Assembly: GCA_030762935.1 (NCBI GenBank)
Contig: CM060888.1
Location: 116,757,468 to 116,821,467 of the forward strand
Source of the DNA: Hymenopus coronatus
Lineage: Eukaryota; Arthropoda; Insecta; Mantodea; Hymenopodidae
DNA length: 64,000 nt
Reading direction: 5' to 3'
Every line of letters starts with the position of its first letter. Within the stretch, counting starts at the first letter, position 1. Under the pieces are notes generated by a model that was not told the DNA's origin, ran no database searches, and saw only the letters and a program-made list of their open reading frames with translations. Position numbers and translations under genes: made by a program. This document shows, piece by piece, positions 1 through 11,889 of the stretch.

Positions 1-424
1 TCTCGCTTCCATGTTATTATAAATTATTCAGCCTGGTTTGAAGTGGTCCTATTGCTTTTAGTATTTCTATTTTTGGCGAGCACGAGTCTTTGTTAATATT
101 TATGTATTCTATTTGATTGTGATGCACATTTTTAAATAAAATGGGTGAAGTTGGGTTGAGATTTTTCAATGTTAAGGTTCACCTTATTCCTGCCATTACC
201 TATGCATAGATCCTGACCTGGAGATTTTTCTTCTTAAAGTTGCCCGTTTCCACAATGAATACATTTTAACAATTGGGCCCAGCGGCGCACAACCAAGATT
301 AGAGCGGACAATCTCTCTTTTGAACTCCAGTTGTTTGCTACTGGTTGCTTGCCATTCACACCTTCACCTTAAAACACGAGACGATGGTGAAGATTAATGT
401 AAGAGTCTATTTGATCCCCTAGCA
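1..424. other. No recognisable feature
   Basis: Low-complexity A+T-rich DNA. I see no gene, RNA gene or clear repeat on either strand. Confidence 0.5.
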
Positions 425-745
425 ATTGAAGCATGCTTAATTTCCTTACCACGCACAAAGTACAAAGTAGGTAGCTAAGGTGTTGATTCCAAGATTTCTC
501 CGAAAATACTTCTTTTGAGTACCCCTGAATTATAAAAAAGTATTTGTAGAAAAAGGTTCGCGCGCGCGTGTGTATGCATGGGCTGCATAACCTAAAAACA
601 AAAAGATCCGTCAAATATTAAACTTTGTAATTAATTTCACCATATTCCAAGTATGTAACACAACCCTCCTTCACATGGAAATATTTTCAACACTTTTAAT
701 TTTCAAAAATGTTTCAAACAGTTTTAATAGAGAAAGTACTAAGAA
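425..745 (+). repeat. Family A, old 5' fragment
   Basis: Diverged forward fragment of the window's main dispersed repeat. It has the order seen in better copies: a degenerate ACTTTCTCTAC-like start, the segment normally reading GATTTCACCGGAAATA, a run of A, the GTCCGTGTG tract (here rich in CG and GT), then CATAACCTAAAAAC and a TTTACATGGAA-like block. The 3' half is missing. The open frame on the minus strand here is a chance frame within the repeat. Confidence 0.55.
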
Positions 746-849
746 TGGAATCTATCATTCCCACTAATATCTCAACTATTGTACACCCTTTTGAAACGTA
801 TGTTCACCATTTGTACAACATTATGTAGAATTTATTGCGAATAAAAGCT

Positions 850-1000
850 ATCTGCATGTCGTTTAAGCACCTTGTGCTGGAGATTGGTGTTCAAATCTCG
901 CCAGGACCGTTTTCCCATGCTGAGGTTTATTTCCGAGTTTTCCTCAACCTTCATAGCTGAAAAAAGCCGGCGAATACACTAATTCACAAATATCCTTTCC
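850..1000 (+). repeat. Possible tRNA-derived SINE remnant
   Basis: Contains a B-box-like GTTCAAATCTCGCC preceded by GGAGATTGGT and followed by a C+G-richer body unlike its A+T-rich flanks. The A-box region is not clear and no poly(A) tail is left, so this is only a weak SINE call. Confidence 0.3.
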
Positions 1001-1030
1001 GGATTATTTCAATATGCCGTATGCAATCAA

Positions 1031-1160
1031 GATGTTATATTGTTGTTGGTGCAAATATCTTAAACATTTCTTTAATTAACATTACCAAATATATTTTTGA
1101 GAACATTAAACAAGGTGGAAAAGTCCCCATTCAGAGGTTAGTTTGAAGTGTAGTGGGTAG
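1031..1160 (-). repeat. Family A, short diverged fragment
   Basis: Resembles the interior of reverse-oriented family A copies (CAAATATCTTAAAC...TTTTGAGAACAT), most like the diverged copy at 63.3 kb. Both ends are missing. Confidence 0.35.
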
Positions 1161-2275
1161 GGAGAAATTTCGTGAAAACGTTTTTGTCCTACTGCTGGAA
1201 CTTAAATATAAAGTTTGATAACTATTCAACATTTCGTTTTCTTAAACTTTACATACACACAGAGTGCAAGAGGGAGATGGAGAGAGGCCAATTACACTGG
1301 AAATAAAAGACTTATATGTTTAAATTACAATGAATTTCTTTTAAATAAACAACTCATAGAAAAACGATACTAACCAAAACTATGATCCGCGTATTTGTCT
1401 TCAATTAATAAGCATTTCCTAAGATATATAGCATTGTAAATATGACGGAAAAGAGTTGGGCACAATTCCATTAAAGGAATAAAAATCCATTCGTAACATT
1501 AAATTAGAATTGTTAAATAATATGGACATACTTGCAGCAGTTTTTAAGTTCACATTTTATTTCAAATTAATTTTAAAATGCAGTATTTTTTAATGGTAGT
1601 CTTCTTTTGCTTCAAGAAAGAAAAAACCTCTGCAAAACATACAAATGATACCAATCGGATAATTTTAATCCAGCTGAAGAAGTTAGGCAAGTTGCATAAT
1701 AAAAAGCTATAATGAGCACAAGGAGAAACAATATATTTTTGTAACATAGCTTTTCTTTTGTTTCAGGTAAGCAATAAGCGAATTTCCTGTAACGAATTTA
1801 CTTCAATTGGTAAGTCAGTTTTGTACCTACTTATTTGCTAAATATGAAGGATGTTTTTTTTTTTTAAAAGTTGGCCGATTTTTAAATTAGAATAAAACAT
1901 TTCTTAATATATTGTTTTCCTTATTTGTATCTCTTATGGTATGTATAGTGAAATATAGAAGTAAGTTTATTCGCATATTTTGACGTCAGTAACACCGTTG
2001 CATGTATTGGTACCGCGGAATCATAAGGTCTTCGGCATAAGATAATATACAGGCACGCGGAACATGGTAAGGGAAGGTAAGTTCAATGTAATAAAACACC
2101 AGCATATATATATATAGTTTGTGATGTACAATTAAATTACAATTTGAATTTGCAATTTCAATACATCATAATAAATGGGTATAGCGTTAAAGCTTTAAAT
2201 TTAATATTCACCCGAATAGCTTAACGCCTGGCAGTAGAAAGTGTGTTTTTTTTTCATTTGGTGCCACAAGGAGTA
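1161..2275. other. Unannotated A+T-rich DNA
   Basis: No gene or recognisable element. There are short A and T runs and a short (TA)n stretch near 2105-2117. Confidence 0.45.
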
Positions 2276-3146
2276 TTTTTACTTTCCTTGTTAAATACTG
2301 TTTACGTACATATAGGCACAGAAGATATTTCATTCAATATCGAGATTCCAACGGTGTTGCATGTTTTGAGGTTCAGTGATTAAAATGTTATAGAAAAAGG
2401 TCTGCGCGTGTTTGTGGAAAGAGAGGGAAGGGAGTGCCAGAAAAAAAATCTAAATGTCCGTTAAATAACTAACTTGGTATTTCAGTTTAATGTCTTCCAA
2501 GAATGCGACACGAAGATTTTTGAGAAAATCCCTTAAATGGAAAAAAAATTGAAATCTTTGATTTTTTATTATCCCAAAAATGCCTCTATTTTGATTAAAA
2601 CGCCGTATATTAAAGATATTTACATGACACATACTATGCATTTCTTGAATTTCCTAGGAATGGTCTCTGAAGTCCTCTTCCTTCTGATTGACATTAGAAT
2701 AATTGGTAAACAGTAAGAGATAGGCAAAACCCACATACATATTTGTTGAGAACCTAACCGTTTCAGAGATAATCCTTGATATTAGTTTAGGGTTTAAAAC
2801 ACTTAAAATTTTCTCATAGAGGAAATCGTCCTCCGTGTTTCTTTTTTTTTTTTTTTTTTTACTCATGTTCTTGCAAAGAGAACCGAATTTCAATATCAGT
2901 ACATAGCGACAGGTTTAAAAATTGCTTGTGATCACTTTAGACCACTGGGATATTCCCAGAAATAAGTGAATACTCCCAGTGTACTGTGTTATTTTTCTCT
3001 GCTTACAAGGAAGTAAGTAATAAGACCTGATCTGCTAATGTTTATTTCGATTAGTATAAGAATATAGAAGAAGACTATTTTGTAATAATATCTGTTTTTT
3101 AGCATAATAAAGAGAAAGTCATGTGAATAGAACACATCAGACTTTT
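2276..3146 (+). repeat. Family A, full-length diverged unit
   Basis: Forward unit of the main dispersed repeat, from a degenerate TTTTTACTTTCCT start to AGAGAAAGTCATGTGAATAGAACACATCAGA at the end. The interior keeps the conserved landmarks in order: AAAAAGGTCTGCGCGTG, CTTCCAAGAATGCGACACGAAGAT, GATTAAAACGCCGTATATTAAAGATATTTAC, TTCTGATT...TAAGAGATA, and CTTACAAGGAAGTAAGTAATAAGA. A poly-T run sits near 2843. No coding capacity is evident. Confidence 0.8.
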
Positions 3147-3230
3147 AACGATGTGACAGCGCAGCTTTAAACTTCACAATAAAGCTGTGCTAATGATATG
3201 AATAGCATTAATTTATATGATACATTACAG

Positions 3231-3746
3231 AAAAAATGTGTTACATTCAAAAGACTTTCTATAACATCTATCTTTTATAAGTGTGTCCAAAAACTATTCT
3301 TATGGAAGTTTATTTTCTCCAGAATGTTATTTTAATTGAGATAAAACTCTGCTTTTGTTATAGATACAAAATGAACAAAAATAGCCATATGTTTAAGTTC
3401 TGGAAGCTATACTTAACATCCATTCCAGCAATTGTAAGAAAAAATTGATATTGAAAAAACTTGGAGAATGAGTATAGCACAAATGGAAGTAATAATAATG
3501 GATATCTCGAAAGTGACTTATGACACAAAAAGTTATTTGGAATGAATTGTAAAGATCAACATTATCTGTGTAGTACGTTTATGTGTCGCTTATATTTTAC
3601 ATCCAGTTATACGAGAAAACATAAAATTCCTTCCCACTTAAGCTAGACGTAGAAAACTCAATATTTATACTTTATCAGTCATGTAAATATCTGTAACATT
3701 TCTATTTTAATGAAAATCGTTAGAGAAATTTTTGAGAAACAATTGA
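3231..3746 (-). repeat. Family A, diverged reverse copy
   Basis: Reverse-oriented, shortened copy. It begins TTACATTCAAAAGACTTTCT, continues with a CAAAAACTATTCTTATGGAAG-like block, and reaches TTTTAATGAAAATCGTTAGAG before being cut by the next copy. It lies tail-to-tail with the forward unit ending at 3146. Confidence 0.6.
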
Positions 3747-3843
3747 TAAAATCTGATGTGTCCCATTCACATGACTTTCTCTACATCTCTGTAATAAACT
3801 ATTGTTGAAAAGCTTATGCATCTATTTACTTCATGCTAATCGA
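3747..3843 (-). repeat. Family A terminal segment, duplicated
   Basis: A 97-bp piece carrying only the AAAATCTGATGTG...CATGACTTTCTCTACATCTCTG end, breaking off after CATGCTAATCGAG. It is followed immediately by another copy of the same end at 3844, so the terminal segment is present twice in direct order. Confidence 0.75.
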
Positions 3844-4645
3844 GAAAAATCTGATGTGCTCCATTCACATGACTTTCTCTACATCTCTGCAACAAATTAT
3901 TGTTAAAAAGCTTATGCTTCTATTTACTTCATACTAATCGAGAACAAATTAGTAGAAATGGTCTTATTACTTGTTTCCTTGTAAGTAGAAGCCAAATAAG
4001 GGAGTACCATAGGTTAAAGTGATAGTCAAAAGCTTGTTATGTGACTGAAGTTCCTTTGTTTATATGGACAGGAGTTGACAAATTCCTATATGAGAAAAGT
4101 TTTTCATAGCTGAAACCAACATTAATGAATATCTCAAAAACGATCAACTCCACGAAAACATGTATATAACATAAATTGTGTGTTTTAATGTGCTCTACAT
4201 TTCTTGTGTAGTAAGTTTTTATCTAAGTCTTACGGTTTAGCTGTTATGCAAAATTCCGTAAAATTAGTCCAGAATAAAGTAGTCTCCAGAGACTATTTCC
4301 AGAAAATTCAAGATATACATTTTGTTTGTCAGGTAAATATCTTTAATATATGATATTTTAATCAAAATCATTCGAGCCATTTTTGAGAAAATCAAAATTT
4401 TCGAAAAAAGTTCCATGTAAGGGGATTTTTCTCAAAATTTTCGTGTCACATCCCTGGAATATATTAAACTTAAATACCAAGTTTGGTTATTTAACCAACT
4501 TTTCATTTTTACATCATGCTGTTCACACATACACACACACAAATACACAGGCACACACAGAAACGACTCACAGTTACTCTCACAGACACACAGATATACT
4601 CAGAGACGTTCATGTGTTTAATTGAGTGGAATACAATTGTTCCTC
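3844..4645 (-). repeat. Family A, nearly complete reverse unit
   Basis: Starts AAAAATCTGATGTGCTCCATTCACATGAC and runs through the conserved interior to the CA-rich microsatellite at 4526-4600. It stops before the ACTATGTACATAGT hairpin, so the hairpin terminus is missing. The open frame at 4383-4625 is a passive translation of this segment. Confidence 0.8.
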
Positions 4646-7060
4646 CTGTATTTACAATAGGTAAATAGTAGAGAAGGCTAAACGTGATTAAAACTAATTA
4701 TTAATTATTAAATAGATGTTAAATAGTCAGCTATATGTAAAAGGAATATCTTGCATATATTTCATAGCACTTTAATGGCACTCAAATGTAAACGCATTTG
4801 GAGAAAGTTTTGGAACCTGCGCAACGTTTGTGGTCTAGAAACAAGAGAATTGATTATGTATTGCTCCTTTTAAAGACCATGACGTGTGATTGTTTTTGTT
4901 TGTGTGATTTTTCCTCCTTGTTCAAAGATTTACAAAGGTATGTTTCAAATGAGCATGTTTCGTGCCTTTGAAAAATTACGGAGCCTGTAATTTCATAACA
5001 GACACGCAGCTGCTAAGAAGCAAAAACCGTCAAGTGTGCGTCTTAATGAGTTAAATTAACTTGAAGATGTCCACTGGCGTGACAACAGTAACCTTAGAAC
5101 CCTAAATTAAAAGGCACAATTTGGCAGTAATCACAACTCTGACACCTTAATCACCCACTATACAAATTTCTTATACCATTTTCCCTATTCGGATCTGAAA
5201 CCCTATTCCAAATAAATATCCTTCCATCCTTACAGGAACCCTTCCGTCTCCTTTATTACTTATGACAACCTTTTATAATTTTACAGAACACACAAAATAG
5301 AACAATTCGTATTATCATTATAGTGCATGAGAATCGAATGGCTTTGCAATGAACTGGAACATTCCCTTAACCATCAGTTCATCCACGTTGCTTCTAAAAA
5401 TATTCGTACCCAACCTTAAGCTTATCTAGGAAGCGGTGGATTACAATCCGTAATCGTTAATATCTTCTATTTACTGATTTAGCACTTCGAGAAACCATAT
5501 AGACTAACCTCTATGGTGTATTTGGATTGGATTTCCATTTAGTTCGCTGATATCTAGAAAGTATTATTTCTGACTCATGCATTTGTCAATATTATTATTA
5601 TAATTAAACATACGATTTTAGATGCTTCAATACTAATAATAATAATAAAGATACTCTTTGTCATGTTTTAGATGGCTTCAAAATAAAGGGCTTTAAAATG
5701 GTTTCCATAATTCTGTATGCAAATATTGTACTGGAAGCCTTTCAAGCCTTTCGGAAGAATAAACTGAAATGTCAACTAATATGACTAAACATAATATTTA
5801 TAAAATGAACGTGTAAAATATTGAAAATAAAAAATGTTCAAGTTTGTCGAATAATATCTACAGTTTCAATTTCCCGTATGCAATCAAATAACTGGAAAAA
5901 GAAAACACACATAAGAATACTCATCAGGAGTCAAAATGATACAAATATTTTTTTTCCATCTCCTCTGTCACCCTTGAAATGTAGTAAACAAACTTTTGTA
6001 ATAATATCTACCCTTTAACGCAATCTGATGCATCCAAAGTTTTGCCCCTTAAAAACATTAACTTCCCTAATATCCTTGAAACTTTGTAAACAGCTTCTTT
6101 GACATCCGCTATATTTGTGGGCGTATAGTGATAAGTCAGTGATGATGATGATGATGATAATGATGATGAGGTTATGATGGTGATGATGACGAACTTTAAT
6201 TGCGTGTTCAGAACTCAGTCAAAGTTTATTACACACAGATGTGTTGTGTTCGAGGTATTATTAATGGTGGTTAATGGTACACTCAAAGCCCTGCACTAAA
6301 TAGGTTATGTTTTTTTGTGTGTATAAACTTTCGTAATACCATCAAAATCTTTTCTTTGTTCAAATAACAGTAGATAAATCTGTAAGCAGCATGACGGCAT
6401 TTTAAAGTACATGCTTTTATTGCTTTGTTGTTGTTGTTTTTTCTTCCCTCTCTTTGTTCTGAAACATGCATTAAAGGCGTTTTCACAAGCACGTTTTGAA
6501 TTCTAAAAAAACAAAAACATTCGAATTCATCTCAAAGACACTGTTAGAAGCAGTTCGGAAGTTTCCTTAGAACGATACCATCTTTTGTGAAGCTTGGCCT
6601 AGTTCTCAGCGCGTACTTTGATGTCGAAGAGGCGCATTCGAATACCTGGAGGCAGGGTATATTTCATCCCACTAGCGTTTTGCTCTTTTATTTCATCTTA
6701 GGTTCCCAACTGAAACCACCTTCGACTGTTAGATATGGAAGACAATTTGAGGTCCCTGGAGCGAAAATGTCAGAGAATAAATGTTCATGACGGATGTGCG
6801 CGCATTCTATGAGGATCAACTATTTGCTTCTTGCCTCAGAGCCATGTGGTGAAATCTTGCCAAGTTCCTGAAGATGCGCAGTATGATCGTTACAGTCTCT
6901 TGCTTATTAATGCAAACAAACCCTGAAGAATAAATGTGCTTTAATAAACGACTGCACGAAAACAAGTCGATGATTTGTGGGCAGAAACATTATTTTTGTT
7001 GCACATCAGCCTGAGATGAGCCAATCTCTTATTGTTTCGAATTCAAACGCGAACAAAGTC
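4646..7060. other. Unannotated DNA with a GAT microsatellite
   Basis: No gene supported. A (GAT)n-rich tract lies near 6140-6190. A less A+T-rich stretch at about 6580-6850 has short open frames but no domain or splice pattern that I can recognise. Confidence 0.45.
6138..6190. repeat. Imperfect (GAT)n microsatellite
   Basis: Runs of GATGATGATGATGAT interrupted by single-base changes. Confidence 0.9.
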
Positions 7061-7066
7061 AGGCCT

Positions 7067-7370
7067 AGGATAGGCAGAGTCAGAGTGAAAAATTCAATGT
7101 CCAGATTTGAACCACGAATTTTCAATGCTCTGCCGGCATGTTGCCATGGCAGCTCATTGGTAGAGCAACCGGCTAAAAACAGGGAGATCCGTGGTTCAAA
7201 CCTCGGCTTGGCATTGAATTTTTCAATCTTGGCTCTACCTATCCAACTCCTGTCCTAAATATGGTTTCTGTGAGAAAACCATGGTTCAAATCCCGGCTAT
7301 GGCGTTAAATTTTTCAGTCTGACTCTATCTATCCAACTCCTGTCTTACACACTGTTTCTGTGAGAAAACA
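7067..7370 (+). repeat. tRNA-like SINE (family S3) with inverted and duplicated 3' part
   Basis: The core at 7130-7260 reads like a tRNA-derived promoter region. An A-box-like stretch, AGCTCATTGGTAGAGC, is followed about 35 bp later by a B-box-like GGTTCAAACC, then a body ending CTCTACCTATCCAACTCCTGTC and a short hairpin-plus-A tail. It is preceded at 7067-7120 by an inverted piece of its own 3' half and followed at 7279-7368 by a direct repeat of that 3' half starting at the B box. Related copies lie at 17.0, 17.5, 30.0, 57.8 and 58.1 kb. Confidence 0.75.
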
Positions 7371-7940
7371 ATTAAAATTATCACAAAGTCAGGTCTAGAC
7401 CAACGATTAAAAGAAAGGCAGTACGCAAACATTTACTGGAGTAACTGAAAGGAAGAACTAAAAGGCGGTCTTCAGCGGATGAATACATCTCATATTGGTT
7501 GGGTGTCAAAAGCATGGCATTCAAACATTAGCCTATAAACACAGACCAGTTTCTGGATCAGGAAAGAAGAACAGACCGGCTGTAAACTTGAAGCATTCAG
7601 GGCAATGAATTTTGATAAGAGCTTCTCTGGTTACACCGTGTGAGTTTAATAAAGTCACTCGCGATTTATATCAGCAGGCTCTTTGGCCGTTTCACTTCAT
7701 ACCAAATTAATGCATTTCTTATATTAGTTACTTATCTTTTGATGATCAAATTATAATACTCCGCACTATACCTTCTCTTATGTTTTTAAATTCAGAATAA
7801 GTAAAAGGCTAGAGGTGGCAGTATGTCTTTCCGTCAATTTCAGTAAGTTTTAATACTTTTGGTTTGCTGCTCTTAATCATCAAGATTAACATTATTGCGG
7901 GATGCCTGTATAAAGTATCACAGTATACATTAAATAAAAT
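7371..7940. other. No recognisable feature
   Basis: No gene, RNA gene or known repeat recognised. Confidence 0.4.
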
Positions 7941-8236
7941 TCATCCCCTGACTGCCTCCGTGGTCGAGTGGTCAGCGAGCTGACTTCTCACCCGGAGATC
8001 TCGGTTTCGATTCCCGGCTGGGGCGGGAAATTTTTCTTTAACCGGAATTATTCCCTATCCCCCATAGAGTCTGGAAGTATGAATGTGAGAGTGAATGTGC
8101 GAGTGTTTAGTAATATAAAGTTTAACCTAATGTTCTGAACCTACAGTTTCACAAGTGCAAGCCCCCGATATGATCATTGATGTTAAAGGGGACTATACAA
8201 ATGAAGCAATAAAAAAAAAAAAAAAAAAATCATCCC
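7941..8236 (+). repeat. tRNA-derived SINE (family S2) with poly(A) tail and TSD
   Basis: About 280 bp. The tRNA-like head has A-box-like TGGTCGAGTGGTC and B-box GGTTTCGATTCCC about 40 bp further on. The body runs to a tail of about 19 A at 8211-8229. The element is bounded by direct repeats TCATCCC at 7941-7947 and 8230-8236, consistent with an L1-type target-site duplication. A diverged relative is at 39.7 kb. The intact tail and TSD suggest a fairly recent insertion. Confidence 0.88.
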
Positions 8237-8454
8237 AACTGATAACTAATAAATTGATGATATTATGGAACTTACAACTGGTATTTCAATATGCAAATAT
8301 CATTAATAAAATGTTAGGCAAATAGTTGCAGAGGTCACAGTTTCTTATTGGTAGCTACATATATGTATTGGTCTCAATATATTAAAGTTATTGTATAGTT
8401 ACATAATGTAAAGATATATAAAACACATGCTAAATGGGAAGAAAAGAAAGACAT

Positions 8455-8664
8455 GTAATGTATTACCATCACTGACTTTCTCTACTCATTATACTCACAC
8501 TATTCATAAAAAGCGTATTCTTTCATCGACTTCAGAGTAATCGAGATAAGCATCTACAGAAATACTTTTTTATTGCATATTTCCTTATAAATACACAGGA
8601 TTAAGAAAATACTGTACACTTAGGCGATAATCAAATCTTTAAAGAGCTGGTCGCTATGTAATGG
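8455..8664 (-). repeat. Family A, reverse end fragment
   Basis: Carries the terminal GACTTTCTCTAC end and adjacent sequence in reverse orientation. It is cut off where a forward unit begins at 8665. Confidence 0.6.
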
Positions 8665-9488
8665 TTTTACATAGTGAATAGAGAAAGTATTCTAATGCAC
8701 CCAAATATTTGATACCGAGAATTCACCGGAAATACATGAAATCAAAAAAAGCATTTTTAGAAAAAGGTCCATCTGTTTGTGTTCTTATTGACAGCATAGT
8801 ACAAAAACGAAAAGCTCATTTAATAACCAAGCTTGGTATTTAAATGTTGTATTTTCCTAGGTTTCGACCCAAAGAGTTTCAAGAAAATCCCCCACTTCAA
8901 ACTACCCTTTATGTGGAAAAATTTGCAAAAGTTTTGTTTTTCTCAAAAATGACTCTAACGACTTTTATTAAAATACTGTTGTACATATGTACAAATAAAT
9001 TGTACATATATCCTGAATTTTATGGGAATAGCTTCTGAAGATCTATTTATCCTGGTTGAATTTTGCTGAATTTTGCATAACTAGGAAACCGCAAGAGATA
9101 GACAAAATCTTATTGCACAAAAAATCTAGAGGTCGTTAAAACACACAATTTGTGTTCATACATTTTTTCGTGGACCTGATCGTTTTCGAGATATTACTTG
9201 TTATTACTTTCAGTTTTAAAATACATAACATTTCTCATGCGGAAACTTGTCAAGTATCGCCATGCTCAGAAATGGATTTCAATGTCATAGCAACTACATT
9301 TTTAAAATTTAACTGTTGGCTTATTCCAGTGTATTCACTTATTTCCCTTCTGCTTACAAAGAACCAAGTACTACGGCCGTTTCTGTTAATGTTTATCTCG
9401 ATTAGCATGAACAGGTAGAACAATAAACTTATCAACAATAATTTGGTTACAAAGATGCAGAGAAAGTCATGTGAATAGACAGATTTTT
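8665..9488 (+). repeat. Family A, forward unit
   Basis: Starts in the hairpin region (ACATAGTGAATAGAGAAAG) followed by ATTCTAATGCACCCAAA and GAATTCACCGGAAATACATG. It contains the CAAGCTTGGTATTTAA palindrome region, TCAAGAAAATCCCCCACTTC and TTTTCGAGATATTAC, and ends AGAGAAAGTCATGTGAATAG. Frames at 8844-9038 and 9152-9418 are inside this repeat. Confidence 0.8.
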
Positions 9489-10981
9489 ATTTTTGTTTTA
9501 ATTTTTTTTTAAATTGAAGTTATCTTTATGACGGTATTAGTTCATTTCCAAAACTAATCTACAGGTGAAATAATCAATTTTGTGTTCTTTATATGCTATA
9601 AACAAGTGTGTAGTCCGAAATCATTTCTGATAAGATTTGTAGTATTTTAACATAAAATAAAAGGAAGAATAAACAAAATTTGGGTAACTGTGAACTGCAG
9701 ATAAAATTGTGTGATGTGCCAGTTTACGAATATTTGTCATCTGAATCCCACAATCTTCAACTCATACAAATAGAGAGCTTGAAATACAAACAGAAATACT
9801 TCAAGTATTCAAATAGATGAGTATAATATGCACACAATTTATTACATAGTATTCTCGTATCTGTTGTGTAGAAGTAGTCACCTAACAAAGAGGAAATTAG
9901 AATCAGCAAACGTTCTTTCAAATAAATTTGCATATATTCCCATTATTTCTATCTATTTCTTTATTTTCATAGTTTCCGCTTTCGTTATCTGATATTAATT
10001 ATTATTGGTCACTTTTTGATATAAAAAAATAAGGTGAGAATCAAGTGTGACCCCCCCCCCCCCAGTCACATGTCTTTCATGTAAATGAATCATACATAAA
10101 TAATTGTAATTCAGGGTGCGCTTGAGGGCTCCGTAGCGATGTGTTTATTTTGAAACATACCGGGTCCAGATAATAATTTTGCCGGAAGGTTCCGCATACC
10201 ATTCCCAGTCCACAAATTTATTTATATCCTAAGGCTGCTTTGGTTTCCATTGTTATCCTTTCGCTAATCTTAAGCATACTATTTCTCAGGAGTTAGAATG
10301 CCATATAATAATAAATAGTGTTACATCTCCACAAGGAAATGAGCAGCGAAGATGTGTTAATTCTAAGAAACAAGGGTTATATGGCGCCTAGGACTAAATT
10401 TCATTTTATAATTTATTTTATTCCATTCGTTTTGGTTTAATTTATAGATATAACATTATAAAACCATTTCATAATTGCATTTTCACTCTCCATAAAAAGC
10501 ACAAATAGCATCCAACTTGAATCCACCTTTCTTTTATTTTATATTCACTGCCAATCCCCATTTTCTAAGCATTTACGTTTTGGCGGAACGAAAGAGAAAA
10601 TTAATCGGAACTTATAATCATAACGTTTATGACCGTGATATTTTAATTTGGTTTTACCTACATTAGTGTCAGGCAAAATCGCTCTGTGATATGTTTATGT
10701 TTGGGAATGTGACCTGTACCGAAGTTCGTTTCTTGGAGAGAGGGCAAGCTACGTTCATTCCATTTTTTCCTTTAATATGTGAATAATCTCTCTCTTTCAC
10801 TCTCTTTTTTCTTTGCAATATAACGTAATCAAAAGTAGAGATTCCCTAGCGATTTAGAAATGGGTATTCAATCTCACGGGCTGCCCGTATATTTTCTGTA
10901 CCTAACGCACTTTATTGTTCTCATGTAGGGGAAAAAATGTAAGTTATTAGGTTGTCCTTACATGGCTATAAACTAGGATGT
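9489..10981. other. Unannotated DNA with a poly-C tract
   Basis: A+T-rich with no recognisable gene. A run of about 14 C at 10051-10064 is the only striking local feature. Confidence 0.45.
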
Positions 10982-11094
10982 ATTTTACCTTCTCTAGCAC
11001 GTAACACGTACAGAGCGCATAGGCCAGGTATTGTATTCCACCATAAAACTCGATACCGATATTTCATCAGAAATACGCATTTTGAGTCACAATC
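10982..11094 (+). repeat. Family A, forward 5' end fragment
   Basis: About 110 bp from the hairpin-bearing end (CTTCTCTAGCACGTAACACGTA) through TTGTATTCCACC and CGATACCGATATTTC. It is then directly abutted by a reverse unit. Confidence 0.7.
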
Positions 11095-11889
11095 CAAAAA
11101 AAATCTAAAGTATTCCATTCACATGACTTACTTTCTCTACATCTCTGCAACAAATTATTGTTAAAAAGTATATGGTTCTATTTATCTCATGCTAATTGAG
11201 AAAAAAAAAATAGCACAAATAGCTTGCTTCCTTGTAAGTAGAAGCGAAATAAGGAAGTACCATAGGTTAAAGTGGCAGTCAAAAGCTGGTAGCTATGTGA
11301 ATGAAGTTCCTTTGTTTATATGGATAGGAGTTGACAAATTCCTGTATGAGAAAAGTATAAGTTTTTCAAATCTAAAACTACAAACAAGGAATATCTTAAA
11401 AACGATCAACTGGACTAAAAAAATGTATATAACATAAATTGTGTGTTACAATGTGTTCTGCATTTTCTGTGTGGCAAGTTTTTTCTCTTATGGTTTAACA
11501 GTTATTCAAAATTCGGTAAAATTCATCCAGAATAAAGTAGTCTTCAGACCCTATTCCCAGAAAATTCAAGTTATGCACTTTATTTGTCGTGTAAATGTCT
11601 TTAATATATGCCATTTTAATTAAAATCGTTATAGCCATTTTTGAGAAAATCAAAATTTTCGTAAAAAGTTCCATGTAAAGGGTAGTTGAGGATGGGGGGG
11701 CTTTTCCTGAAAATCTTCGGGTCGCGTTGATTTTTAGCGATTTTTTCGTTTTTGAGCTATGATGCTTTTTTGGATTCAGGGGGTCTCAAAACATTTATTT
11801 GCGATGAAATCTTGGTATCGAATTTTTTGGTGCATTACAATACATTCTCTGTACACTATGTTCATAGTACGTGCAGAGAAAGTAAAAAT
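11095..11889 (-). repeat. Family A, reverse unit
   Basis: Begins AAAAATCTAAAGTATTCCATTCACATGAC and ends with the hairpin CACTATGTTCATAGT followed by GCAGAGAAAGTAAAAAT. It contains all interior landmarks, but the CA-rich tract is nearly absent. Confidence 0.82.
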
